From assembly GCA_031406385.1 (NCBI GenBank), contig JANOHI010000222.1, positions 1-25,497 on the forward strand: DNA of 25,497 nt, read 5' to 3'. The stretch comes from JANLQX01 sp031406385 (GTDB taxonomy: Bacteria; Actinomycetota; Acidimicrobiia; Acidimicrobiales; JANYDT01). Position numbers and translations under genes: made by a program. The notes under the pieces are model-generated. The model did no database searches. It saw only the letters and a list, made by a program, of their open reading frames with translations, and was not told the origin of the DNA. This document shows positions 1-6,592 of the stretch, in pieces. Every line of letters begins with the position of its first letter. Position 1 is the first letter of the stretch.

Positions 1-754
1 CGTTGAAGGCGTCGACGAGGGCGATGTTCTTCTCCCAATTCTCGCCAACGAAGCGAGGCATGGTCTTGCGGATGTCGCTGTCGAGAAGGGTCTCGGGGTC
101 GCGCACACCGTTGCTCAGCATTCCTCGGGCAACTGGAGAGAACGCGACGACGGTCACGCCCAGTTCACGGCACGTGTCGAGGACGCCGATCTCGGGGTTA
201 CGGGTGGCCAGTGAGTACTCGGTCTGGACCGCAGTGATCGGATGCACCGCGTGGGCGGCCCGGATCGTCGACGCCGACATTTCCGAGAGCCCGATGCCGC
301 CGATCTTGCCCGCTGCGACGAGTTTGGCCAGAGCCTCGACGGATTCCTCGATCGGGACGGTGAAGTCGCGGCGATGGAGGTAGTACAGGTCGATGTGGTC
401 GGTCTGCAGCTGGCGCAGGCTCTCTTCGCACGCCTCCTGAATGACCTCGGGTCGGCAATCGATGCGCCGGCCTTTTCCTTCGACGAAAATGCCGGTCTTC
501 GAGGCAAGGAAGAACTCGGAGCGGCGATCGCGCAGGGTGTTGCCGATCAGCTCCTCGTTCGCCCCCAGGCCGTAGATGCGGGCGGTGTCGAGGTGGTTGT
601 AGCCGATGTCGAGGGCCCGATGGAGGAGTTGGGCGCTCGCTTCTGCCGCCGGGGGTTCCCCGTAGGCCCAGCTGAGCGACATACACCCGAGGCCGATGGG
701 GTTGACCGGGCGGCCGTTGATCGAACGAGTTGCGAGTGATGAGGACGGTTGCAC
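1..754 (-). CDS. Aldo/keto reductase, C-terminal part beyond the window
   Basis: NAD(P)H-dependent aldo/keto reductase of the TIM-barrel superfamily, expected to reduce aldehydes or ketones in the cytoplasm. The reading frame is open from a GTG at 754 to the left edge, giving about 251 residues without the C-terminus. The N-terminus carries the family signature GLGCMSLSWAYG, followed by DTARIYG with the catalytic Asp and Tyr, ASKTG with the catalytic Lys and YYLHRRD with the catalytic His, so the tetrad is complete. Later motifs GKIGGIGLSEMS, AVQTEYSL and FSPVARGML are also typical. The GTG puts the start at MQPSSSLATRSINGRPV, a usual distance before the GLG motif; an ATG at 682 would cut into the conserved core. 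It is divergent from the nitroreductase gene, 103 bases away. The exact substrate cannot be deduced. Confidence 0.93.
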   Translation of the reverse strand, partial: MQPSSSLATRSINGRPVNPIGLGCMSLSWAYGEPPAAEASAQLLHRALDIGYNHLDTARIYGLGANEELIGNTLRDRRSEFFLASKTGIFVEGKGRRIDCRPEVIQEACEESLRQLQTDHIDLYYLHRRDFTVPIEESVEALAKLVAAGKIGGIGLSEMSASTIRAAHAVHPITAVQTEYSLATRNPEIGVLDTCRELGVTVVAFSPVARGMLSNGVRDPETLLDSDIRKTMPRFVGENWEKNIALVDAFN

Positions 755-857
755 AGAACGACGGTACGCGATGTCGGGTCGAAGTCCGAAGTCGGGGTCA
801 TCGCGAGAGCGGACGAAGATGCCCGTCGATCGAAGACAAGGTGGGACACTGGCATCC

Positions 858-1358
858 ATGACCCCGTACGAATCCATCATCACCAAGCGCGACCTCCGCA
901 TGTACACCGATGCTCCCATTCCCGACGAGGTGATGCACCGCATCCTGCAGGCGGGTCGAATGGCTGGCAGCGCGAAGAACATGGAAGCGAACCGTCTCAT
1001 CGTGGTGACGGACCAAGCGGTGAAGGACGCCCTCGCTGCATGCGGTGACTTCGCGTCGTGGATCGGGTCTTCGACGGCCATCGTCGGCTTCGCCGCGCCC
1101 GCCGACCAGATGCGTCTCTTCGACGTCGGCCGTCAGGCACAGAACATGATGATCGCCGCTCATGCCGAAGGCGTCGGCTCGTGTCCGGTCACGTTGCACC
1201 ACGCCGACCGGACCCGCGCCGCGGTCGGACTGCCCGACGACTGGCAGATGTCGATGGTCATCACGCTCGGCTATCCGGTGGCGGACCATCCGGAGAGCCC
1301 GTTGAAGCGGCCGCGGGTCTCCCTCGACGAACTCGTGCGGACGAACCGCTTCGCGTAG
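858..1358 (+). CDS. Nitroreductase-family flavoprotein
   Basis: Small FMN-dependent nitroreductase-like oxidoreductase of 166 residues; the family transfers hydride from NAD(P)H to nitro compounds, quinones or similar acceptors. Visible features are the N-terminal KRDLRMYTD with the FMN-phosphate-type arginines, PIPDEVMHRILQAGRMAGSA followed by KNMEANR, the segment GRQAQNMMIAAHAEGVGSC that lines the flavin in this family, a GYP turn, and a C-terminal KRPRVSLDELV. The frame stays open upstream to 696, but the ATG at 858 gives the canonical start MTPYESIITKR, and an AAGG tract lies about 15 bases upstream. It faces away from the aldo/keto reductase, so the 755-857 gap probably holds both promoters, although I see no convincing boxes. 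Physiological substrate unknown. Confidence 0.88.
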   Translation: MTPYESIITKRDLRMYTDAPIPDEVMHRILQAGRMAGSAKNMEANRLIVVTDQAVKDALAACGDFASWIGSSTAIVGFAAPADQMRLFDVGRQAQNMMIAAHAEGVGSCPVTLHHADRTRAAVGLPDDWQMSMVITLGYPVADHPESPLKRPRVSLDELVRTNRFA

Positions 1359-1458
1359 CGATCGGCTCTCGGAGTCTCGGTAGCTCCCACTGCTTACCGA
1401 GACTCCGAATCCCACCGTCGGGCGTCGGCGGTCATACTCGTCGCGTCGAAGGAGCGTC

Positions 1459-1596
1459 GTGTCTACCGAGCAACATGTCCTGATCGAGCGTGGCGGCGCA
1501 CGGGCGGAGATCATCCTCAATCGTCCCGAGCGGAAGAACGCCGCGCGCGACTACGGCGGTGACGAGCTGAGACGGCGGATGCTGCGTCGGGGCTGA
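1459..1596 (+). pseudogene. Enoyl-CoA hydratase 5' remnant
   Basis: A GTG start with a good AAGGAG site a few bases upstream opens a 45-codon frame. Its first 28 or so residues look like the start of an enoyl-CoA hydratase/isomerase (STEQHVLIERGGARAEI, then ILNRPERKNA). After that the resemblance stops and the frame ends at TGA 1594-1596. The rest of the hydratase, normally about 250 residues, is missing. The acyl-CoA dehydrogenase remnant begins directly afterwards in another frame, so two fatty-acid catabolism genes seem to have been joined by a deletion. The translation start still looks usable, so a short peptide could be made, but a function is unlikely. Confidence 0.6.
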
Positions 1597-1739
1597 GAGG
1601 CGATGAGCTGTGGTGTCAGCTCTATTCAGAACCCAACGCCGGTTCCGATCTCGCATCGCTGGCGACCAAGGCCGAACGTGACGGCGACGAGTGGATCGTA
1701 AGTGGACAGAAGGTGTGGACGTCGGGGGCTCAGCACGCG
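1593..1739 (+). pseudogene. Acyl-CoA dehydrogenase remnant, middle segment
   Basis: This frame encodes LRGDELWCQLYSEPNAGSDL followed by ASLATKAERDGDEWIVSGQK and VWTSGAQHA. That is the highly conserved flavin- and substrate-binding stretch in the middle of acyl-CoA dehydrogenases (usual length about 390 residues; the SEPxAGSDLA and GxKxWxT motifs are diagnostic). The N-terminal helical domain is absent and homology stops at about 1739, where the reading becomes unrelated. It is most simply a leftover of the same gene whose C-terminal part lies at 1981-2427. Confidence 0.75.
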
Positions 1740-1980
1740 AGCTCCGTCTCCGGGAATCGTGACGAGAAGCGCAAGACGGGACCCGTCGCACACCTCCCAC
1801 CTCTCCCACGATCGAACGCTCGGAGCGCGACTCGGCCCGAGATCACCCGTATAACGCCGGGAGTAGGGCGGGAGTGTGCCGGTCTCGTTCAGGGCTCGGA
1901 TAGTTGGTATCTCAGTCGCTCCGGGAGCGACTGAGATACCAACTTCGATGACGCCACACCGCACTCGATCGTCGGCAAAG
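1740..1980. other. Non-coding stretch inside the decayed gene
   Basis: About 240 bases between the two acyl-CoA dehydrogenase remnants. I recognise no gene here in any frame. The only clear structure is the 43-bp palindrome at 1902-1944. The stretch replaces the part of the dehydrogenase that should join the beta domain to the C-terminal helices, so it may be an insertion scar, or sequence that has drifted beyond recognition. Confidence 0.5.
1902..1944. repeat. 43-bp near-perfect palindrome
   Basis: Two 21-base arms (1902-1922 and 1924-1944) are perfect reverse complements separated by a single G at 1923. The left arm begins AGTTGGTATCTCAG. Transcribed, it would form a very stable hairpin; in DNA it could extrude as a cruciform. 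There is no T-tract, so a classical intrinsic terminator is not supported. It resembles dispersed palindromic or miniature elements, but only one copy is visible here. Confidence 0.9.
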
Positions 1981-2427
1981 TTGTCGCGGGAGTTCCGACG
2001 GAACCCGCTGCCGGCCAAACAGCTCATCGAGCTCGCACAGAAGGTAGGCCGGTCGAATGATGCGGTGGTCCGTCAGCGATTGGCGACCACCTACACCGGT
2101 GAGCGGATCATGGGCTGGCTCGGCCAGCAACGCGCCCATCCGTCCATCGGCAAGCTGTAGCGAACGGAGCAAGGGAGATACGCCGCGGATACTGCCGCGT
2201 CACAGCAGTTCCCCGGAGGGATCGGGTGGGATGCGACAGACGGGGAGGCCGACTACTGGCAGTACCACGTCCTCAACTGCCGTGGGATGTCGCTCGGTGG
2301 GGGAACTGACGAGATCCAGCGCAACACGCTCGGCGAGCGCGTGCTCGGCCTCCCGAAAGAACCGGTGCTCGACGCCGATACTGCGCATCGGGACCTACTC
2401 CGGAACTCCCGGGCTCAGGGGACCTGA
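1981..2427 (+). pseudogene. Acyl-CoA dehydrogenase remnant, C-terminal part with amber stop
   Basis: The frame encodes the C-terminal helical domain of an acyl-CoA dehydrogenase: LPAKQLIELAQKVGRSNDA, then RQRLATTYTGERIMGWL and PSIGKL. An in-frame TAG at 2158-2160 follows. The same frame then continues with RTEQGRYAADTAA, and later GMSLGGGTDEIQRNTLGERV and LGLPKEP, up to the TGA at 2425-2427. The GGGTxEIQRNxxGERVLGLP block is the canonical end of the family. One premature stop in the middle of otherwise conserved sequence points to relatively recent loss, consistent with the larger deletions upstream. Confidence 0.8.
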
Positions 2428-2457
2428 TCTCAGGGACTTGCGCCTCTGACGTTGGAC

Positions 2458-2472
2458 CAACCGGTTTGGTTG
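2458..2472. terminator. Weak hairpin between convergent genes
   Basis: CAACC at 2458-2462 pairs with GGTTG at 2468-2472 around a five-base loop. It lies between the end of the dehydrogenase remnant and the stop codon of the convergent DUF2690 gene. With a short stem and no T-run, it is only a weak terminator candidate. Confidence 0.2.
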
Positions 2473-2484
2473 CCGACGGCGAGT

Positions 2485-2958
2485 TCAACCTGCAGTGGCG
2501 CAGTTGGTCTTGACGACCGCGCCGTTGTTGAAGCTTGTTCGCCCGCAGGCGTTGATCGCCGAACCAGATCGCATTTTCGAGTAGATGGACCCGGCACCCG
2601 ACATCGTGCGTTTCGTGCTGGTCTTGTATCCGCCCATGTAGGCGATGGCGCTGGTGACCGCCGCTGTGCCTCCGGCCGACGAGGTCACCCGGGCCCAGGA
2701 TGCGTTGCAGCGACGGGAGTATCGGAGGGTCACGACCTGTCGGCCGAACGTGCCGCCGGATGCCCGGTCTTCGTCAACCACCTTGTTGATGCTGACCGCG
2801 TCGGCGGCGCAGCGCATGGCTACCGGGTTCTTGCCGTTGCACCCCGATCCTCGGCAACCGACTGTCGGTGTTGCGACGGCGACGTCGGGCGAGACGACGG
2901 TGACGCCGATTGCCAAGGTGAGCGCAACGGCCAATCGGGTCAGACGTAATCGGTCCAC
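2485..2958 (-). CDS. Secreted DUF2690-like cysteine-rich protein
   Basis: Predicted exported protein of 157 residues. The GTG at 2958 is chosen because a GGAG site lies about eight bases upstream and the product begins directly with a signal peptide: basic DRLRLTR, then a hydrophobic core AVALTLAIGVTVV and a likely cleavage after VAVA. The mature part has six cysteines in the pattern CRGSGC, MRC, RRC, NAC, TNC, which could form three disulfides, plus TLRYSRRCNASWARV. That pattern matches the DUF2690 family known from actinobacteria (function unknown). Further ATG codons upstream would give longer versions but push the signal peptide inwards. The gene stands alone, convergent with the decayed region. 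Confidence 0.75.
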   Translation of the reverse strand: MDRLRLTRLAVALTLAIGVTVVSPDVAVATPTVGCRGSGCNGKNPVAMRCAADAVSINKVVDEDRASGGTFGRQVVTLRYSRRCNASWARVTSSAGGTAAVTSAIAYMGGYKTSTKRTMSGAGSIYSKMRSGSAINACGRTSFNNGAVVKTNCATAG

Positions 2959-3160
2959 GGTTGCTCCTTCGTCGGTGCGATTCATGGGTGCACAGAGGAA
3001 CCTTGCCACATCGGGTCAGCCGAGATGAGGCTCCTCGGCCTCCTAAGGACGCCGTACCTGTGGTGCGGCAGCCTTGACGGCCGGGATCCGGTCAGCACCA
3101 TCTGCTTTAGTCGGTCCTTGCCTTGCGATCGTTGTCGGGGCGCGTTCGTCGGGTGGGAAC

Positions 3161-4000
3161 TCAGACCCGGTTATGAGGAGGGGCTGCGCCGTCGATGATG
3201 GCTTCGGTTCTCCGACGGATGGCAGCGTGTGACTCTTCGCCGTGGGGGAGGATCCAGAAGCGGTCCGACTTGATCGATTCGACGACGAGCGCGGCGACGT
3301 CGGCGACCTCGCGGCCCGATTCGACGCCGGCACTCAGAAAGGCGATGAACTGGTTGCCGGCGTCGCCGGTCCACGCGGAGTCGAGGTCTTCAGGGCGATT
3401 GCGGTCCGCCTCGTGGATGCGGGTCTTGACGAAACCCGGGCAGAGCACCGACACGCCGATCGGGACACCGTCGAGTCGCGCTTCGTGCCACGTCGATTCC
3501 GAGAGGGCGACAACTCCGTACTTCGACACGAAGTACGGAGCCATAAGAGGGCCACTGACCAACCCCGCCATCGACGCCGTGTTGACGATATGGCCCGGCA
3601 CGCCTTGGGATTTGAGGATCGGCAGGAACACGCGGCTCCCGTTGATGACGCCCCAGAGGTTCACGTCGAGCACCCATCGCCACGATGCCTCGCTGAGGTC
3701 CTCCACTCTCCCGGTCGTCACGACCCCAGCGTTGTTGAACACCAGGTGGACCCCGCCGAAGCGGTCGACCGTTGCTTTCGCCGCGGCCTCGAGGTCGGTG
3801 ATCTGGCGGACGTCGCATCGCACACCGAGCACCGGGTAGCCGGCATTCGCGAGGTCGGCCTCGGCGGTACCCAGCGCCCCCTCCTCGATGTCGGCGATGA
3901 CGAGGTTCATGCCCTCCGCGCCGAGTCGGAATGCCGTGGCGAGACCGATGCCCGACGCGCCGCCGGTGATGAATGCGGTTCGACCGCGGAGTTCGTCCAT
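3161..4000 (-). CDS. Short-chain dehydrogenase/reductase (SDR)
   Basis: Classical SDR oxidoreductase of 279 residues with a Rossmann fold, using NAD(P)H on a hydroxyl or keto substrate. Visible motifs: the cofactor loop TGGASGIG near residue 14; Asp in VIADIEEG, which suggests NAD(H) rather than NADP(H); CDV; NNAG near residue 90; the catalytic Ser in NTASMAG; and YFVSK with the catalytic Tyr and Lys. The C-terminus is longer than in the shortest SDRs and contains FWILPHGEE, seen in several actinobacterial homologues. ATG 4000 starts MDELRGRTAFITGG; a TTG two codons upstream is possible. No operon partner is visible and the substrate is unknown. Confidence 0.92.
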   Translation of the reverse strand: MDELRGRTAFITGGASGIGLATAFRLGAEGMNLVIADIEEGALGTAEADLANAGYPVLGVRCDVRQITDLEAAAKATVDRFGGVHLVFNNAGVVTTGRVEDLSEASWRWVLDVNLWGVINGSRVFLPILKSQGVPGHIVNTASMAGLVSGPLMAPYFVSKYGVVALSESTWHEARLDGVPIGVSVLCPGFVKTRIHEADRNRPEDLDSAWTGDAGNQFIAFLSAGVESGREVADVAALVVESIKSDRFWILPHGEESHAAIRRRTEAIIDGAAPPHNRV

Positions 4001-4126
4001 GCCCAAGCGTCACACGAGGGTCGGGCGTGTCGCCAGCCGCCCGGTGCTGACCCTCCCGGGCAGGATTCGGAATCTGAGAGCTCTTTCACACAAGGCTACG
4101 TACAGTCCGAACTCCCGAGGAGCGCG

Positions 4127-4157
4127 ATGGTAGAGTCAATGGCATGACAATTACCAT
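4127..4157. promoter_or_regulatory. Candidate VapB operator, inverted repeat over the start codon
   Basis: An imperfect inverted repeat has outer arms ATGGTA (4127-4132) and TACCAT (4152-4157) and inner arms GTCA (4135-4138) and TGAC (4145-4148). It overlaps the antitoxin start at 4144. AbrB-type antitoxins usually bind inverted repeats at their own promoter, so this may be the autoregulatory site. That role is inferred from position only. Confidence 0.35.
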
Positions 4158-4386
4158 CGACGGTGCTGGTCGAGTCGTGATCCCGAAGGCCATCCGGGAT
4201 GCGCTGGGGTTGGCCGCCGGCGTTCCATTGGTTGTCACTTCGGACGGTGTTGGTGTGCGGATCGAACCGGCACCACAGGGCGGGCGCGTCGTCGAGGTCG
4301 GGGGCGAGTTGGTTGTCGAGTCGTCGACCGGTCGTCCGGTTTCCGACAGCGAACTCCGGGAAGCGATTGATGCGGGCCGTCGCTGA
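4144..4386 (+). CDS. vapB: AbrB/MazE-type antitoxin (VapB-like)
   Basis: Small DNA-binding antitoxin of 80 residues. The N-terminal half is a SpoVT/AbrB swapped-hairpin domain: MTITIDGAGRVVIPKAIRDA, with the family hallmark GRVVIPKAIRDALGL, followed by LVVTSDGVGVRIEP. The C-terminal half (VVEVGGELVVESSTGRP and SDSELREAIDAGRR) is the expected flexible toxin-neutralising tail. Its last 17 bases overlap the next gene, which encodes a PIN-domain protein, the usual antitoxin-toxin order with translational coupling. It probably represses its own promoter through the inverted repeat over its start codon. No strong ribosome site is seen close to the ATG; a GAGGAG lies too far upstream. Confidence 0.88.
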   Translation: MTITIDGAGRVVIPKAIRDALGLAAGVPLVVTSDGVGVRIEPAPQGGRVVEVGGELVVESSTGRPVSDSELREAIDAGRR

Positions 4387-4789
4387 CACCAGCGTCATAG
4401 TCGCCGCCGCCCTACGATCTGGGGCCGGGCACCGAGAGAGTCGCGACGCAATCCGCACATCGGAAGCGGGAGCTGCGGGGCACGCATGGGTCGAGAGCTT
4501 CTCGGTTCTCACGAGGCTTCCGCCCGATGTTCGCCTCTCCGCTGCCGATGCAGCTCGGGTTCTGGGCTCGGTCGTCGGCACGACAAGGTATCTCTCCTCA
4601 CGTGAGCAACTCGGTTTCACCACCTGGGTCCGCCAGAGCGGCGTGGTCGGCGGGGCGGTCTACGACGCGCTGGTCGGGTGGGCCGCACGATGTGCTGAGC
4701 TTCCGCTCCTTACGCGAGACGCTCGAGCGCTACCGACGTATCGCTCGCTGGGAATCGAAACGTTCCTCATCGACCCGACTCTGGCCTGA
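4370..4789 (+). CDS. vapC: PIN-domain ribonuclease toxin (VapC-like)
   Basis: Putative endoribonuclease toxin of 139 residues. The ATG at 4370 is chosen because it gives MRAVADTSVIVAA, placing the first metal-binding Asp at residue 6 as in PIN proteins. Further acidic positions are visible in HAWVESFSVLTRLP (Glu), GGAVYDALVGWAA (Asp) and LPLLTRDARA (Asp), so the acidic cluster that binds Mg or Mn appears complete. In this family such proteins cleave tRNA, rRNA or mRNA and are held inactive by the VapB-type partner encoded immediately upstream. The frame is open further 5', but that reading lies inside the antitoxin gene. A hairpin follows the stop codon. Confidence 0.88.
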   Translation: MRAVADTSVIVAAALRSGAGHRESRDAIRTSEAGAAGHAWVESFSVLTRLPPDVRLSAADAARVLGSVVGTTRYLSSREQLGFTTWVRQSGVVGGAVYDALVGWAARCAELPLLTRDARALPTYRSLGIETFLIDPTLA

Positions 4790-4821
4790 GCGCTTCGTCG
4801 ACACGGAGAGATTGCGGCCCG

Positions 4822-4840
4822 GGTTGCTTTCAGAGCAACC
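4822..4840 (+). terminator. Hairpin after the toxin-antitoxin pair
   Basis: GGTTGCT (4822-4828) pairs perfectly with AGCAACC (4834-4840) around a five-base loop, 32 bases after the toxin stop and just before the LLM oxidoreductase gene. No T-tract follows, so termination is possible but unproven. Confidence 0.35.
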
Positions 4841-4861
4841 GAGGCTGCAAACTCCCGCAGC

Positions 4862-5908
4862 ATGAGGATCGGTCTTTCTATCGGCAGCGCCTACTACGAC
4901 GGCTCGAACTGGGACGACGTGGTCGAACTGGTGAAGGCCGCCGATCGGCTCGGTGTCGACTACGCGTGGAGCGCCGAAGCGTGGGGCATGGAAACAATCG
5001 CTCCGCTCGCATATCTTGCGCCGCTCACGGAGCGCATCAAGCTCGGCACGGGGATCATGCAGATCAGTGCGCGCACCCCGGCGATGACGGCCATGACCGC
5101 CCTCACGATGGCGCGGCTGACGAACGATCGGTTCTGTCTCGGGCTTGGCGTCAGCGGTCCGCAAGTCGTCGAGGGCCTGCACGGCGAAGCATTCGCCAAA
5201 CCCCTCGGACGGCTCCGCGAATACATCGAAATCGTCCGTAAGGGGATCAACGGCGAGCGCCTCACGTCTACCGGCGAGCACTACATGCTCCCGAGAGCGG
5301 GAGGCGAGGGCAAAGCCCTCAAGCTCTCGATGCCGGCCAAGCCCGACCTCCCGATCTACCTCGCCACGCTCGGCCCGAAGATGCTCGAATTCACGGGCGA
5401 GGTTGCCGACGGGTGGCTCGGCACCTCGTTCATGGCCGAAGCCGCCGACCAGGTCATCCCGCATCTGCAAGCCGGCGCCGAACGTGCGGGACGATCCCTA
5501 TCCGATCTGGATCTCCAGATCGGAGCCACGGTCGAAGTGGGCGACGACATCGACGCGCTCATTGCGAAGTATCGGCCGGGTGCCGCGTTCACCCTCGGCG
5601 CGATGGGTTCGGCGAAGACCAACTTCTACAACGCGGCCTACACCCGCGCCGGCTGGGGTGACATGGCCGAGAAGGTCCAGTCGTTGTGGGTCTCGGGCGA
5701 CAAGCCCGCAGCCATCGCTGCGGTGGACGATGAGTTCGTACTGAAGGCCACCTTCATCGGGACCGAGGCGATGGTGGCTGCGCGCATTCGAGCCACGGCA
5801 GCAGCGGGAATCAACACGTTGCGTTTGTCCCCGGTCGGCCGGAGTGCGGCGGATCAGATCGCCAACCTCGAACGAACCGTCGTTGTCATCCGGAGCGCAG
5901 CGAACTGA
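4862..5908 (+). CDS. LLM-class (probably F420-dependent) oxidoreductase
   Basis: Bacterial-luciferase-like monooxygenase/reductase of 348 residues with a TIM-barrel fold. The N-terminus MRIGLSIGSAYYDGSNWDD, the segments LGVDYAWSAEAWGMETIAPL and ERIKLGTGIMQISARTPAMT, and the later RFCLGLGVSGPQVVEGLHG are typical of the actinobacterial F420-dependent branch, which usually acts on small organic substrates with reduced coenzyme F420. The middle part PDLPIYLATLGPKMLEFTGE and ADGWLGTSFM is also family-like. Cofactor choice is inferred from the subgroup; FMN cannot be excluded. There is no strong ribosome site before the ATG at 4862. It follows the toxin-antitoxin genes by 72 bases with a hairpin between, so it is probably a separate unit. 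Confidence 0.9.
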   Translation: MRIGLSIGSAYYDGSNWDDVVELVKAADRLGVDYAWSAEAWGMETIAPLAYLAPLTERIKLGTGIMQISARTPAMTAMTALTMARLTNDRFCLGLGVSGPQVVEGLHGEAFAKPLGRLREYIEIVRKGINGERLTSTGEHYMLPRAGGEGKALKLSMPAKPDLPIYLATLGPKMLEFTGEVADGWLGTSFMAEAADQVIPHLQAGAERAGRSLSDLDLQIGATVEVGDDIDALIAKYRPGAAFTLGAMGSAKTNFYNAAYTRAGWGDMAEKVQSLWVSGDKPAAIAAVDDEFVLKATFIGTEAMVAARIRATAAAGINTLRLSPVGRSAADQIANLERTVVVIRSAAN

Positions 5909-6127
5909 CCGGTATCTATCTAGTCGCCAGTGCCCCGAACTGAGCGACGCGTCTCTGTCGAGGACTCATTGCACCGTTGAAACGTGATCGACGTCATGAC
6001 TACCGTCGTTCGACGTAGCATTCCTCGCCCAGCGGACGATGCCGCGCAGTTCGATTCGCAACGTGACGTTTCCGGCATACGACCACGGTTAACCAGACCT
6101 ATCACCCGAACGAAACAGGAGCAGCCG

Positions 6128-6490
6128 ATGCGAATCCTCTACCTCATGACAACCGGTTCCGCAGACGCAACGAAAGCGTCCATGCCGGTGCACCTCGCCG
6201 TGAACGGGTCTGCCGCTATAGGCGATCAACCCGAGATCTTCGTAGCCGGCGACGGCACTGAAATCCTCATCGGCGACACGATCGCTTCGGTGCTCGGCGT
6301 CGGCGTGCCGGCGATGACCGACCTGCTGGCCCTCGTCCGAGAACAACGGATTCCCGTTCACGTTTGACGAGGGTGCGCGATGGCCCGTGGGGCCGTCAAC
6401 GAAGACCTCGAGAAGGTCAACGGTACCTGGATCACCCCTCCCGAAGTTGCCCGACTGTTCGGCGAAGTCGACCGAATCATCAGCCTCTGA
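6128..6490 (+). CDS. DsrE/TusD-family protein, candidate selenoprotein with in-frame TGA
   Basis: Small DsrE-family sulfur-relay-type protein. ATG 6128 has an AGGAG site eight bases upstream. The frame runs MRILYLMTTGSADATKASMP to IPVHV, meets TGA at 6365-6367, then continues RGCAMARGAVNEDLEKVNG and ITPPEVARLFGEVDRIISL to a second TGA at 6488-6490. Read through, the product is 120 residues, the normal family length; stopping at the first TGA leaves 79. The TGA falls at position 80, in V-U-R-G-C-A-M-A-R-G, aligned with the catalytic Cys of TusD/DsrE (V-C-V-A-A-A-L-R-R-G). The conserved tail after it and a hairpin 18 bases downstream favour selenocysteine. A recent Cys-to-stop mutation is the alternative. 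Confidence 0.75.
6365..6397 (+). promoter_or_regulatory. Candidate bacterial SECIS element
   Basis: Downstream of the TGA, GATGGCC (6379-6385) pairs with GGCCGTC (6391-6397) in a seven-base-pair stem with one G-U pair. The loop is the five bases CGTGG. The loop begins 18 bases after the TGA and has G as its second base. As I recall, bacterial SECIS elements have the apical loop about 16-37 bases after UGA and a G in the first two loop positions. An alternative outer pairing TTGACG (6364-6369) with CGTCAA (6394-6399) would close a longer hairpin that includes the TGA. Folding was done by eye. Confidence 0.5.
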
Positions 6491-6503
6491 CGCGCCGAGG
6501 GTT

Positions 6504-6538
6504 CGTTGCCGATCCGTTGCCCGGTAGCAACAGCAACG
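6504..6538. terminator. Nested inverted repeats between convergent genes
   Basis: GTTGC (6516-6520) pairs with GCAAC (6527-6531) over a six-base loop, and a second outer pair CGTTGC (6504-6509) / GCAACG (6533-6538) surrounds it. The site lies between the ends of the DsrE-family gene and the convergent glcG gene, where a shared terminator would be expected. No T-tract is present. Confidence 0.35.
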
Positions 6539-6592
6539 TTCACGCCGAACCGTCGATGGGTGTTCGGTTCTCGTTGCGTTGACGACGAACCG

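Noticed and set aside
1740..1980. Insertion sequence within the acyl-CoA dehydrogenase
   Set aside because: No transposase frame, no flanking direct repeat recognised and too short; only the palindrome is solid.
6128..6367. DsrE-family gene read as a complete 79-residue protein
   Set aside because: The sequence after the TGA continues the same family fold in the same frame up to a normal end, so a 79-residue product would lack the conserved half; kept as the alternative only if selenium machinery is absent.
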